The notes under the pieces are model-generated. The model saw nothing but the letters and a program-made list of their open reading frames with translations, was not told the origin of the DNA and did no database searches. Shown here piece after piece: positions 14,404 to 23,620 of a stretch of 64,000 nt of DNA (the stretch's first letter is position 1; every line of letters begins with the position of its first letter). The position numbers and the translations under genes were made by a program. This DNA is from Ornithinibacillus californiensis (GTDB lineage: Bacteria > Bacillota > Bacilli > Bacillales > Amphibacillaceae), in contig NZ_LDUE01000036.1 in the NCBI RefSeq assembly GCF_001038485.1, positions 62,001 through 126,000 of the forward strand, given 5' to 3'.

Positions 14404-16903
14404 ATGATTATCAATCACAATATTTCAGCTTTAAACGCACACCGTCAATTAGGCGCAAATGCTGGAGCTACTCAAAATTCTTTAGAAAAACTTTCTTCAG
14501 GTCTTCGTATCAACAAAGCTGGAGATGACGCTGCAGGTCTAGCAATCTCTGAAAAAATGCGTGGACAAATTCGTGGATTAGAAATGGCGTCTAAAAACGC
14601 TCAAGACGGTAGACTAGTTATGCCGCTCTAAGTAGTAATACTTAGCTGAAAACTCCGTGAATTCGGTGGAACCCCAAACCAAACTTAAGCAGTAGCGGAT
14701 GGTGGGCAATACCGAGCCAAGCCTAATGAATTGGTAGTAAGTAATTAGGAAGGTGTAACGATCAGGTGGTGAGGAACCAGACCAATAACCCACCCAAGAG
14801 CGCGGGGCATCCTATCAGGATGAAGATATGATCTGAACTTTATGGAAACATAAAGAAGTAGTGGATAAATAGCCATTACGATAACAAAATTGATTTCTCT
14901 AATCCAAACTGCTGAAGGTGCTTTGAACGAAACTCATGCTATTTTACAACGTATGCGCGAATTAGCTGTTCAAAGTTCAAACGATACAAATAATGCTGAA
15001 GATCGTGGAGCCCTGCAAGATGAAATGAATCAATTATCTGAGGAAATTACTCGTATTGCTGAAGACACATCATTTAATACTAAAAGTCTTCTAGATGGTA
15101 GTTTCACAGGTACTTTCCATATTGGAAGTGATGCAGATCAAAATATCACTCTTTCAGTTAGTAAAATGGATGCTGAAGCTTTGCAAGTTGCTAATCTTAA
15201 TTGGAGTGGTGGAGCAGGAGCAACAGTTGGCACTCCAACTGGAGATACAGCTATAACTGAGTCAGGTGCTGGTGCAGACTTAGATACAACTTCATATACT
15301 GGTGCAAATGGCGATGTCTCTTTCACTTTAGGTAGTGACTTCGCTGTAAATACAACAACACCTCATACTGCTGGAGCTGTATCGGAAACTTCAGGTGATG
15401 GTGCTGCTACTACTGTATCAAATGGAACATTTAATGAAGCAGCAACTATTACAATAACAGTTGGTGCTGGTGGTACAACTCCTGGTGATGTAACAGTTAC
15501 AGACGATAATTCTGGTGCTACTTGGACAGTTACTGATGAGGGTGGCGGGGTTTACAAGGCCACTTCCGATAATGGTCAATCATTTGAATTTGATTCAAGC
15601 AAACTTACTGCTAATGATGTAGACACTTTCTCGGTTACAGCTGGAACACCTACAGCAACTTACAATGGTTCTGTCGAAGTAACCCTTGCTAACGGAGCTA
15701 AAGAAAAGATATCATTAACTAACTTTGATCCATCTAGTGCCAAAGTACAAACTGCGAATGGCCTAAAACTTGATTTAGCTGATAACTTAACTGCAGCGAA
15801 TGCTGGAGACAGTGCAACATTCAGTATTTCTGGGATGACATCTACTGTTGGTACAGGAGGCATAAGTATTAGCAGCCAAGCTGATGCTAATAGCGCAATC
15901 ACTACTATTAATACAGCAATTGAGACAGTATCTGGGGAACGTTCTAAACTAGGTGCATACCAAAACCGTTTAGAACACACTATCAACAACCTAGGAACTT
16001 CTGCAGAAAACCTAACAGCTGCAGAATCGCGTATCCGTGACGTTGATTATGACTTAGCTGCTGCTTAAGCAGTGACAGTCACAGTCGTCCTAACTGGTAA
16101 CGGTTAGAGATTACGACCGGGTGAATTGCTGGAAACCCCTAAGAGCTTGTCTTACCACAACGAAGCTGGAAACGGCAGTCGTGAGGGTCTGAAAAAAGAC
16201 GAGATTGGGCAATCGAGCAGCCAAGCGCCTGTGGTGAAAACCTGGCGAAGGTTCAACGACTAGAATAGACCACCTAAAGCTACATGCAATGGTGATGAAA
16301 TTCGTAGGTGAAAGATGAAGCCGCATATTCATCTGAATCCGAAGTGCCCGGCCCCTACTAGATAACTAGAGGGTGAAGATATAGTCTAGTCATTTATGAA
16401 AGTAAATGCTCGCACGATGGCGAAAGAAATGATGGAGTTCACTAAGAACAATATCCTTCAACAAGCGGCACAATCTATGTTAGCTCAATCAAACCAAATG
16501 CCTCAGGGAGTTTTACAACTACTTAGGTAGATGGTGAGAAGGGCGTCTAATCTGGTAACGGATTAGAGGATAACTGGGTGAATTGCTGGAACTTCCTAAA
16601 GTGTTTTGTACCACAACATAGCTGGAAACGGCAGATGTGATGGTTTGAAAAACATAACAATGATACAATGGATAATCAGCAGCCAAGCGCCTGTGGTGAA
16701 AACCTGGCGAAGGTCCAACGACTAGAATGTACTGCCTAAAGCGTAAGCCACGGCAATGAGATTCGTAGGGTGACAGAAGTCATTCGAAGTGCCCAGCCCC
16801 TTAGAAATTAAGGGTGAAGATATAGTCTATTCTATGATCGAAAGACATAGCGGCAAAGCAAGCCAACCAACAACCACAAGGAGTATTACAATTACTTCGT
16901 TAA
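14404..16903 (+). CDS. hag: Flagellin, split by three group I introns (exons 14404-14610, 14893-16047, 16417-16485, 16859-16903)
   Basis: The filament protein. Exon 1 gives the conserved D0/D1 start [20 protein letters not shown] and ends at NAQDG. Exon 2 resumes [15 protein letters not shown], carries a Thr/Gly/Ala-rich variable domain of about 200 residues and ends AESRIRDVD. Exon 3 reads [18 protein letters not shown] to SMLA; exon 4 ends [14 protein letters not shown]. The four exons keep one frame and give 491 residues without gaps relative to other flagellins. Read straight through, exon 1 would stop after RLVMPL and exon 2 after YDLAAA, so splicing of introns 1 and 2 is essential for filament. 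GGAGGTAAGGAA precedes the ATG. Expected control is by sigma-D, CsrA/FliW and possibly splicing. The 5' end of intron 3 has an alternative (see that entry). Confidence 0.85.
14611..14892 (+). ncRNA. Group I intron 1 in hag (282 nt, no ORF)
   Basis: Core elements in order: P (GAATTCGGTGGAA, 14659), Q (ACCGAGCCAAG, 14711), R (AACGATCAGG, 14757) and S (GAAGATATGATCT, 14822). GATCA of R pairs with TGATC of S as P7. A P9 hairpin CTTTATG-GAAA-CATAAAG follows. P1 is visible: exon end AGACGGU pairs with GCCG(c)UCU at 14622-14629, with the diagnostic U.G at the splice site. The last intron base is G14892. It belongs to a different sequence lineage from introns 2 and 3. Confidence 0.9.
16048..16416 (+). 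ncRNA. Group I intron 2 in hag (369 nt, no ORF)
   Basis: Core elements: P (GAATTGCTGGAA), Q (GAGCAGCCAAG), R (TCAACGACTAGA) and S (GAAGATATAGTCT at 16375); GACTA/TAGTC form P7. P8 is CCACC/GGTG, and the P9 hairpin is CATTTA..TAAATG. The exon ends in U (GAT, Asp) and the intron in G16416. The guide pairing of GUUGAU with GUC(cu)AAC just before a CTAAC/GTTAG hairpin is plausible but bulged. Much of the core is shared with intron 3, so the two descend from one element. Confidence 0.88.
16486..16530 (+). other. Alternative C-terminal coda of flagellin at the intron 3 start
   Basis: In frame with exon 3 it encodes [14 protein letters not shown] and TAG. Exon 4 (16859-16903) encodes [14 protein letters not shown] and TAA. 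By my count 33 of 45 bases match. Of the codons encoding the same residue in both copies, five differ synonymously, so both copies look as if they were kept as protein-coding sequence. Confidence 0.85.
16486..16858 (+). ncRNA. Group I intron 3 in hag (373 nt, carries a spare flagellin C terminus)
   Basis: The core is nearly the same as in intron 2 (Q-to-R block GCGCCTGTGGTGAAAACC identical). Compensatory changes occur in the P2-like hairpin (CTAATC/GATTAG against CTAAC/GTTAG) and in P8 (TGCC/GGCA against CACC/GGTG), evidence of a selected RNA fold. S is at 16815, and P9 is CTATG..CATAG. Two 5' sites are possible. One is after GCT 16485, which yields a standard flagellin end. The other is after U16532, just behind the stop of the spare coda, where UAGAU pairs perfectly with GUCUA (U.G at 16545). 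The last base is G16858. Confidence 0.85.
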
Positions 16904-16918
16904 TTTGATACTTTTTAG

Positions 16919-16947
16919 AAGAGACTCTAGTTTTCTAGGGTCTCTTT
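16919..16947 (+). terminator. Terminator of hag
   Basis: AGAGACTCTAG/CTAGGGTCTCT with a 4-base loop and TTTCTTT, 16 bases behind the final flagellin stop. Confidence 0.85.
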
Positions 16948-17188
16948 CTTTATGACAATAAACCACGTTTCTTCAGTTCACTAATTTTATATACCACAGA
17001 CCAACTAAATATCCAAAGTATATTTCCAATTTGCTGATTAGTAGATCCGCTAAATTTTAAACTATATCTAAAATATCCTACACATCATGTAAATTAGTAC
17101 GATATAAACATTAGTAGTATAGGATAGCGATAATTAACAGTAATGGATGTAAGATATAAATATAATTAACGACAGTGAGGTATCTACA

Positions 17189-17557
17189 ATGGAAAAACAC
17201 CTAGAAGTTATGAAACAATCTTTAGCACTACTAGAAACAGTGATAGACGGATTAAAGCATAATCAAAAGCTAATTAATGAGGGTAAACACGATGAATCAA
17301 TTTTGCTATTTGAAAATACTGTACAAGCATTCTCAACTGTAGAAAGATCTTTCGAAGGACTTCCTGAAAATCTACTAACTTCCGAAAGCAAAGAAATAAG
17401 TATTAAAGTTAAGAATGCAATAGAACTAGTCGTGGATGCATACGAGTCAAAAGCCTATGGTAAAGTGCAGGAAATATTGCAATTTACACTAATACCTACT
17501 TACAACAAATGGAAAAGCGGATTAGAGGATAATTTTCAACGATATTTAATCTCATAA
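17189..17557 (+). CDS. Hypothetical helical protein next to flagellin
   Basis: A 122-residue protein, nearly all predicted alpha-helix with heptad-like spacing (MEKHLEVMKQSLALLETVIDGL, LLFENTVQAFSTVERSF) and a conserved-looking end, LQFTLIPTYNKWKSGLEDNF. There is no signal peptide. Size and helical character resemble small flagellar chaperones (FliS/FliT/FlgN class), and it stands directly downstream of hag, but no family was recognised. It is a single gene with its own terminator. A weak TATAAA lies about 85 bases upstream. Confidence 0.65.
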   Translation: MEKHLEVMKQSLALLETVIDGLKHNQKLINEGKHDESILLFENTVQAFSTVERSFEGLPENLLTSESKEISIKVKNAIELVVDAYESKAYGKVQEILQFTLIPTYNKWKSGLEDNFQRYLIS

Positions 17558-17562
17558 ATAAA

Positions 17563-17604
17563 GGAGGTGTAAACTAACTCTATCAGCTGTTTAGTTTACA
17601 CCCC
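17563..17604 (+). terminator. Hairpin terminator
   Basis: GGTGTAAACTAA pairs with TTTAGTTTACACC around an 11-base loop, immediately behind the hypothetical gene. Confidence 0.7.
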
Positions 17605-17947
17605 TATTCTTGGAAATTGATTGATTTAACTTCACCACTCCAACTTTAGAAGAAAGCCGACCCCTTGTACTCAAAATAGAAATACTCCTCCCAATGGACT
17701 TAAATATCCAAAAATCCCCACAAATTAATAATTCTTATTTACCAAACTTTTACGATTAATTAATACTTTTCATGTAAAATATAGGTAAAAGTACTTATTC
17801 ACACTCTAAATATTTAATATGATAAATTTCAGTTCAACTATACAACTTAGAAGTATTACGATAAAAAAAGAATCACTTATCAAACTTTATCTTTATCATC
17901 CAAATAAATGTAACATATTAAAATCGTAAACTAAGGGGATCTTCTAA
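17605..17947. other. AT-rich intergenic region
   Basis: About 340 bases with no gene. It holds CATGTAAAATATAGG at 17771, a short motif seen in several other upstream regions of the window and possibly a promoter element. Confidence 0.4.
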
Positions 17948-18925
17948 ATGCAAGTAGTAATCGGGGATATAGTTAGTGAAGCCATAAGCGTAGTGCCTTC
18001 AACAAAATGTGAGGAAGTCTATTCCATATTTGAGAACAACCCATCATTAGAAGGAATCATTGTTGGTGTTGATGATAATCCAGTTGGAATAGTAATGAGA
18101 ACTAATTTTTTCCAAAAACTTTCAACGAAATATGGATTTGATTTGTTTATGAATCGGTCCATTGACTTAGTTATGAGCCAAGAATTATTAACGGTAGAAC
18201 GCTCTCTTCCGCTTACGGAGGCCAGTACACTTGCTATGAACCGTAAACAAGAGAATCTGTATGACTATGTTATTGTCACAGCGAAGGGTAAGCTACAAGG
18301 CGTAGTTAGTATACGAGAACTAGTTAACAAACTATCCGAAGTGCAAATTAATATCGCAAAATATTCTAATCCATTAAGTGGGCTACCTGGAAACCATATA
18401 ATAGACGAAACATTACATGAGATATTAACGTACGAAGCGTATACCGTATTTTATATTGATTTAGACTCTTTTAAGGAATTTAATGATACATTTGGTTTCA
18501 TAGAAGGCGATGAAGTAATTAAAGAAACGGCAACAATTATTAAAAATGTCATAATGAAGGAAGCAGATAACAGATCATTTGTTGGGCATATAGGTGGGGA
18601 TGATTTTATTGCAGCCGTTCCTCACTTTGAACACGAAAATCTTTGTCATCTCATAATTTCTCAATTTGAAAAAGCTGTTATGCGATTTTATTCCGAAGAG
18701 GATGTCAAACGAGGCTATGTGAAAGTGATTAATCGAAAAGGTAATTTTGTCAATATACCGTTGTTAAGTATTTCCATCGCAGTTATTCAAAATAAAGATT
18801 GCACAATTGAAACGGTTGAAGAACTTAGCATGAAAGCGGCTGAGGTGAAAAGCTGTTGTAAATCGAAAAAGCAAAGCGTGTATCTTACACTTGATGAAGT
18901 AGAAAAAAACACATCAGATTGCTGA
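17948..18925 (+). CDS. CBS-pair and GGDEF-domain protein
   Basis: A 325-residue cytoplasmic protein. The first 130 residues form two CBS motifs (ISVVPSTKCEEVYSIF...GIVMRTNFFQKL and DLVMSQELLTVERSLPLTEA...GVVSIRELV), which often sense adenosine nucleotides. Residues 145-310 form a GGDEF domain with FYIDLDSFKEFNDTFG and the active-site loop HIGGDDFIAAVP. GGDDF replaces the canonical GG(D/E)EF, and no RxxD inhibitory site precedes it, so cyclase activity may be weak, absent or unregulated by product. It lies head to head in function with the EAL gene next door and upstream of riboswitch-controlled motAB. Confidence 0.85.
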   Translation: MQVVIGDIVSEAISVVPSTKCEEVYSIFENNPSLEGIIVGVDDNPVGIVMRTNFFQKLSTKYGFDLFMNRSIDLVMSQELLTVERSLPLTEASTLAMNRKQENLYDYVIVTAKGKLQGVVSIRELVNKLSEVQINIAKYSNPLSGLPGNHIIDETLHEILTYEAYTVFYIDLDSFKEFNDTFGFIEGDEVIKETATIIKNVIMKEADNRSFVGHIGGDDFIAAVPHFEHENLCHLIISQFEKAVMRFYSEEDVKRGYVKVINRKGNFVNIPLLSISIAVIQNKDCTIETVEELSMKAAEVKSCCKSKKQSVYLTLDEVEKNTSDC

Positions 18926-18947
18926 TTAGCAATTTGATGTGTTTTTA
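18909..18947. terminator. Bidirectional terminator
   Basis: ACACATCAGATTGCT/AGCAATTTGATGTGT, with A and T runs on both flanks, between convergent GGDEF and EAL genes. Confidence 0.85.
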
Positions 18948-18956
18948 GTACAACGT

Positions 18957-19829
18957 TTAAAATTGGAACGAAAGCTGATTTGCTAAGCTTGTTGTATCTG
19001 GCGAAGTCCCCTTATATAATTGTTGCATTGGTCTACCTAATGCATAACCTTGCCCCATATGTACCTCTAATTGTTGCAGGAAATTCAACTCTGATGTCGT
19101 CTCTATTCCTTCAGCGATTACTTTCGTATTTGATTTGGAAGCAAATTCGATAATTAACTCTACTAAATATTGTTTTTCTTTATGTTTTTCAATGTTTCTA
19201 ATCAGTGATTTATCAATCTTAATAAATTCAGGCTTCAGATATAGAAGTGTTTGTAAGCTATTATAACCGGTTCCTGCATCATCAAGCGCAATCCTATAGC
19301 CTTGCTGCCGGTAATGTTCAATGATAGGCACAAATTGGTCGTGATTAATGCCAGCTTCTCTTTCTGTAAGTTCTAGGACAATTTGGTCAGGAGTTAGTTG
19401 ATGTTTTAACAATAAGTCACTGTATATCACGTTTTGATAATTAGGATCAGCTAAGATTTGTGGTTGTATATTTAAGAAAACTAATGTTTGGTTTTGGTTT
19501 TGTTCGTTTAGGGATTTTAATTGTTCCACATATCTTGTAAGAGCAAGATCATTAATAAAACATTCCACTTGGAAGGCGCTATTACTTTTTCCAACATATT
19601 CATAAAACTTATCTGTAGTAGGAAATAGGGTTGTTATTTCTGGGCGATTTAATATTTCATAAGCGATGGTCGACCCTTGTTGTAAGGTAATAATAGGTTG
19701 ATAGAAAGTCTTTACTCTTTCTGGTTTTAATAGTTCCTGTACTTCTTCACTCTTTTGGAATTCCAGATATAGTGAATCCCTATTTGCATGGATATATTGC
19801 ATGAATTTTGTCATTTGGTTTTTTTCCAT
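18957..19829 (-). CDS. EAL-domain cyclic-di-GMP phosphodiesterase
   Basis: A 290-residue stand-alone EAL protein with no sensor domain or membrane helix. The catalytic signatures are present: YEILNRP in the EAL position, NIQPQ, LELTEREAG, ALDDAGTGYNSL (loop 6 DDxGTG), IKIDKSLIR with the catalytic Lys, and VIAEGIETTSEL. It is therefore probably an active enzyme converting c-di-GMP to pGpG. It is convergent with the GGDEF gene, sharing the terminator, and divergent from motAB, giving a local synthesis/degradation pair. Confidence 0.88.
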   Translation of the reverse strand: MEKNQMTKFMQYIHANRDSLYLEFQKSEEVQELLKPERVKTFYQPIITLQQGSTIAYEILNRPEITTLFPTTDKFYEYVGKSNSAFQVECFINDLALTRYVEQLKSLNEQNQNQTLVFLNIQPQILADPNYQNVIYSDLLLKHQLTPDQIVLELTEREAGINHDQFVPIIEHYRQQGYRIALDDAGTGYNSLQTLLYLKPEFIKIDKSLIRNIEKHKEKQYLVELIIEFASKSNTKVIAEGIETTSELNFLQQLEVHMGQGYALGRPMQQLYKGTSPDTTSLANQLSFQF

Positions 19830-20068
19830 AATTCCACCTTAAGTTGGTAATTTCGAGTTTATACTATAAGTATACTAGTTGAATATAGCAACTTATATAT
19901 ACTCCATGTAAAATATTTGTAAAATCTTGGTGAACATAGGACATGTATTGTATACAACATGGAAAATCTGATTAAGGTTGAAAGGCAATTGTAAAATAGC
20001 TATTCATTTTTTTCGATTTTGTACGATATAAACATTAGGACAAAAGTTATAAATTAAAAAAACAATGA

Positions 20069-20146
20069 AAAAGGCAAACTTACTAAAAAGTAAGGACGCA
20101 AAGCCATGGGTCTAAGGTCAAACGACTATGATTGCCAGGTTACCAA
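20069..20146 (+). ncRNA. Cyclic-di-GMP-I (GEMM) riboswitch, motA operon
   Basis: AAAAGGCAAACTTACT, AGTAAGGACGCAAAGCCA, TGGGTCTAAGGTC and ATGATTGCCAGGTTACC: a textbook GEMM-I aptamer with the GCAAAGCCA tetraloop-receptor region. A terminator follows at 20171, so it should control transcription of motA-motB-mcp in response to c-di-GMP. Confidence 0.93.
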
Positions 20147-20170
20147 GTTTAGAAGATTGAACTTCTAATT

Positions 20171-20202
20171 GGCTATTCTTCCGTAAAGAGAATGGCTTTT
20201 TT
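20171..20202 (+). terminator. Riboswitch-controlled terminator before motA
   Basis: GGCTATTCTT/AGAGAATGGC hairpin followed by TTTTTTT, 20 bases before the motA start. Confidence 0.8.
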
Positions 20203-20222
20203 TAATAAATGGAGGTCTACAA

Positions 20223-21011
20223 ATGGATAAATCATCAATTATAGGAATCATACTAGGAATCGTAGCTGTTGGAGTAGGGATGGTATTAAAAGGTGTCGGC
20301 CTTGGTGCCTTAATCAACCCTGCCGCAATACTAATCATACTTGTAGGAACAGCGGCATCCGTAATGATCGCATTCCCAACGAGGACATTGAAAAAAATAC
20401 CAGCCTTATTTAAAGTCCTATTCACCGAAAAAAAAGAACAAAGCACCGAAGAGTTAATTACGCTATTTTCAGATATGGCAGATGTCGCTCGTAAAGAAGG
20501 AATTTTAGCCTTAGAGAGTAGATTAGACAACATCGATGACCATTTCTTATCTTCTGGAATACAACTTGCGGTAGACGGGCAATCTCCAGAATTCATTCGA
20601 GATGTCATGATGGAAAAAATCGATGCTATGGAGAAACGTCACCAAGAAGGAGCAGCTATTTTCTCACAGGCTGGTACGTATGCACCAACCCTTGGGGTAC
20701 TAGGAGCCGTTGTCGGGCTAATTGCTGCACTTGCAGACATGGCTGATATCACTGCATTAGGAAAGGCGATTTCAGCTGCCTTTATTGCAACCTTACTCGG
20801 TATTTTCACAGGTTACGTCCTATGGCATCCTTTTGCAAATAAACTAAAAGCTAAATCAAAACGAGAAGTAGAATTGAAAGAAATGATGATTGAAGGTGTT
20901 GTTTCTATCACAGTAGGGGAGTCTTCAAAGGTTGTGAAGGAAAAGCTTGGTTCGTATTTAACTTCAAAGGAATATCAGCGCATTGTGGAGCTAGAAAATG
21001 AGAAAAAATAA
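20223..21011 (+). CDS. motA: Flagellar motor stator protein MotA
   Basis: The stator subunit that, with MotB, lets ions through the membrane to drive the flagellar rotor. It has 262 residues and four helices: IIGIILGIVAVGVGM, ALINPAAILIILVGTAASVMIAF, the TM3-4 hairpin GTYAPTLGVLGAVVGLIAAL and AFIATLLGIFTGYVLWHPFANKL. A charged cytoplasmic loop lies between TM2 and TM3. GGAGG precedes the ATG by 7 bases. It overlaps motB by 14 bases. A GEMM riboswitch and terminator in the leader put it under c-di-GMP control. Confidence 0.93.
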   Translation: MDKSSIIGIILGIVAVGVGMVLKGVGLGALINPAAILIILVGTAASVMIAFPTRTLKKIPALFKVLFTEKKEQSTEELITLFSDMADVARKEGILALESRLDNIDDHFLSSGIQLAVDGQSPEFIRDVMMEKIDAMEKRHQEGAAIFSQAGTYAPTLGVLGAVVGLIAALADMADITALGKAISAAFIATLLGIFTGYVLWHPFANKLKAKSKREVELKEMMIEGVVSITVGESSKVVKEKLGSYLTSKEYQRIVELENEKK

Positions 21012-21765
21012 AAGAAAAAATGAAGACCATCATGTAGATGAATCGTGGTTGCTCCCCTATTCTGATTTATTAACATTACTCGTTGCTTTGTTCATTGTAC
21101 TTTTTGCCATGAGTGAGATTGATGTGAAAAAGTATGAGGAACTTTCCGCATTTTTCCAAAGTGAATTCTCTAGTGGGGATAAAGGAATCATGGAACATCC
21201 AGTTCCTACACCAGAGATTGAACCACAAGAAGAGGAAGAAGAAAACGAAGAACCCGAACCAAGTGATGGAGAAAAGGAATTACTTAACCTTCAAGAGCTT
21301 CAAAGAAAGATAGATAACTATATCCGAGAAAATAATTTAACTGCTTCACTAGAGACGCAACTATCAGGCGAAGGGCTAATGATCTCGATTAAAAATGATA
21401 TTTCCTTTGATCCAGGAAGCTCGGATGTAAGTGAAGGTGGGATAGAGATTGCTAGAGAAATTTCCAATCTACTTTACACAGACCCACCACATCAAATTGT
21501 CATTAGCGGTCATACGGATGATGTTCCAATGAATAATGCTAGATTTGGCTCGAACTGGGAACTGAGTGTGATGAGGGCTGTTAACTTTATGAGTCTAATA
21601 CTTGATAATGAACAGCTGGACCCAGCTAGATTTAGTGCTAAAGGGTATGGGGAACATCAACCAGTTGTGGCGAATGATAGTGATGCGAATCGGGCGAGGA
21701 ACAGAAGGGTTGAAGTATTAATTTTACCGAATTACGATATTACACCATATGTTAACGAACAATAA
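20998..21765 (+). CDS. motB: Flagellar motor stator protein MotB
   Basis: Short basic N terminus, then a single helix with the ion-binding Asp in [20 protein letters not shown], an acidic Pro/Glu-rich linker (residues 65-85) and a C-terminal OmpA-like peptidoglycan-binding domain ([31 protein letters not shown]). 255 residues, normal. Translation is probably coupled to motA. Whether it conducts protons or sodium cannot be judged from the sequence alone. Confidence 0.93.
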   Translation: MRKNKRKNEDHHVDESWLLPYSDLLTLLVALFIVLFAMSEIDVKKYEELSAFFQSEFSSGDKGIMEHPVPTPEIEPQEEEEENEEPEPSDGEKELLNLQELQRKIDNYIRENNLTASLETQLSGEGLMISIKNDISFDPGSSDVSEGGIEIAREISNLLYTDPPHQIVISGHTDDVPMNNARFGSNWELSVMRAVNFMSLILDNEQLDPARFSAKGYGEHQPVVANDSDANRARNRRVEVLILPNYDITPYVNEQ

Positions 21766-21785
21766 CATCTAAGAGGAGATCAACT

Positions 21786-23480
21786 ATGAAGAATTTGTTT
21801 AACTTTAAAACTATACGAGCTAAAATTCTATTAATTTTTTCAGTCGTACTAACATTAACGGTAGTATTTGCTGCTTTTACACTATATTCGATTAATAAAA
21901 TGAACGATAACACGGAAGAGATGATCAACAAACAACTAGCCCTATTAGTACTTGATGAAGAAATTGCCTTTGATATGGCAAATCGTGCGGGGTTAGTTCG
22001 TGCGTATATGTTATACGAAGATGAGCAAGTGCGGGAAACTTTTGAGAGTCAAATTGAGGCTAGTATTGCCTTAGAAAATGAGCTACTTGAATTAAGCGAT
22101 TCTGAGGAAACAAAGAAACTAGTAGATAAAAAGTTCCAGTGGGGGCAGTTAACGGATAAGGTCTTTGCTGCGTTTGATCGTGGTGATAAGGAAACAGCCC
22201 TTAGAATAATGGAAACCGAAGTAGCCCCTTTGGAATTTGAAATAATTGAAGGTTTTTCTGCAGCAGCTAAGCATCGCGAAGAAGTGATTAATGAAATGGG
22301 ACAAGAAGTCTTGGATTATGGAAAGTTTACCATGATGATAACCAATATTTTAAGTCTCGCAGCGGTTGGTTTAGGTGTGATGTTTGCTTTTGTTTCATCC
22401 ACTATGATGTCGAACCGCATTAAGACAGTTATGGAACGGATGAAAGCTATTGCTTCCGGTGATTTAAGTGGAAAGGCTTTACAATCAGATGAGCGGGATG
22501 AACTTGGGCAACTTATTCGAATGACTGACAAAATGAGTGACAATATACGTGAGTTATTGAATGAAATTAATCATGTTTCAGAAACAGTTTCTACACAAAG
22601 TGAAGAATTAACACAGTCAGCAAATGAAGTGAAAACAGGTTCCGAGCAAATCGCGATGACGATGGAGGAGCTGGCTACTGGTACAGAATCGCAAGCCAAT
22701 AGCGCTGGGGATTTATCTTCTGTCATGAGTACATTTGCAGTAGAAGTGCAAGAGGCAAACTATAGTGGCGAACGAATTAATGAAAACTCTACCGATGTAC
22801 TTCAGTTAACCAATGAGGGTAGTGAATTAATGAAGTCATCAACATTGCAAATGCAGAAAGTGGATCAAATTGTTAAAGATGCGGTAAATAAAGTGGAAGG
22901 TCTACATGATCATACACAAAAGATATCAAATCTAGTATCCGTCATTAAGGATGTTGCAGACCAAACGAATTTATTAGCCTTGAACGCAGCGATTGAGGCT
23001 GCCAGAGCTGGTGAACACGGAAAAGGCTTTGCTGTTGTAGCAGATGAAGTAAGGAAATTAGCAGAGCAAGTAGCTTTATCGGTAGACGATATTACGGAAA
23101 CCGTAACGAGCATTCAGTCTGAATCATCTATAGTAACGGAGTCCCTACAGAAAGGGTATCGCGAGGTGCAAATTGGTTCCGAGCAGATTGAGTCTACTGA
23201 AGAAACATTTAGTCAAATAACAAATGCAGTTAATGGCATGGTAGGAAGTATCGCAACGATAACTAACAATCTTGCAACTATCACAGCAAGTAGTCAGGAA
23301 ATGGATAGCTCTATTCAGGAAATTGCTGCAATATCAGAAGAATCTGCAGCCGGGGTGGAAGAAACTTCAGCAGCTGCAGAGCAAGTCAGTGGTTCGATGG
23401 AGGAAGTAGCAAGTAGTTCTGAGCAACTTGCTAAACTTGCTGAAGAGTTAAATCGATTAATTGGGAAGTTTAAACTATAG
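21786..23480 (+). CDS. Methyl-accepting chemotaxis protein
   Basis: A 564-residue transmembrane chemoreceptor. TM1 is at about residues 12-30, followed by an all-helical extracellular sensor of about 150 residues (four-helix type), TM2 at about 182-205 ([21 protein letters not shown]), a HAMP domain and a long coiled-coil signalling domain. The hairpin tip reads [19 protein letters not shown], with [19 protein letters not shown] behind it. It is the third gene after motAB and so shares the c-di-GMP riboswitch. The ligand is unknown. Confidence 0.9.
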   Translation: MKNLFNFKTIRAKILLIFSVVLTLTVVFAAFTLYSINKMNDNTEEMINKQLALLVLDEEIAFDMANRAGLVRAYMLYEDEQVRETFESQIEASIALENELLELSDSEETKKLVDKKFQWGQLTDKVFAAFDRGDKETALRIMETEVAPLEFEIIEGFSAAAKHREEVINEMGQEVLDYGKFTMMITNILSLAAVGLGVMFAFVSSTMMSNRIKTVMERMKAIASGDLSGKALQSDERDELGQLIRMTDKMSDNIRELLNEINHVSETVSTQSEELTQSANEVKTGSEQIAMTMEELATGTESQANSAGDLSSVMSTFAVEVQEANYSGERINENSTDVLQLTNEGSELMKSSTLQMQKVDQIVKDAVNKVEGLHDHTQKISNLVSVIKDVADQTNLLALNAAIEAARAGEHGKGFAVVADEVRKLAEQVALSVDDITETVTSIQSESSIVTESLQKGYREVQIGSEQIESTEETFSQITNAVNGMVGSIATITNNLATITASSQEMDSSIQEIAAISEESAAGVEETSAAAEQVSGSMEEVASSSEQLAKLAEELNRLIGKFKL

Positions 23481-23488
23481 AATTTATA

Positions 23489-23527
23489 AAAATACTAGAT
23501 ACCAATATGGTGTCTAGTATTTTTTTC
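23489..23527 (+). terminator. Terminator of the motAB-mcp operon
   Basis: AAATACTAGATACC/GGTGTCTAGTATTT with T-run; a strong 14-bp stem. Confidence 0.9.
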
Positions 23528-23620
23528 CTAATATTGTCTGTAAATTTAACTATATTTTAGTTGCATTGGTTAGTAGATTTGGTATAACATTATTGTTAGT
23601 GTTAATAAAAAACCAACTGA

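Noticed and set aside
14359-16068. Two separate flagellin-like genes or a flagellin pseudogene
   Set aside because: The pieces join perfectly in frame across sequences that have full group I intron cores, so a split functional gene explains them better than decay.
16111-16332. Minus-strand reading frame inside intron 2, possible homing endonuclease
   Set aside because: Only about 73 codons, no LAGLIDADG, GIY-YIG or HNH motif, no ribosome site, and it lies over the conserved ribozyme core.
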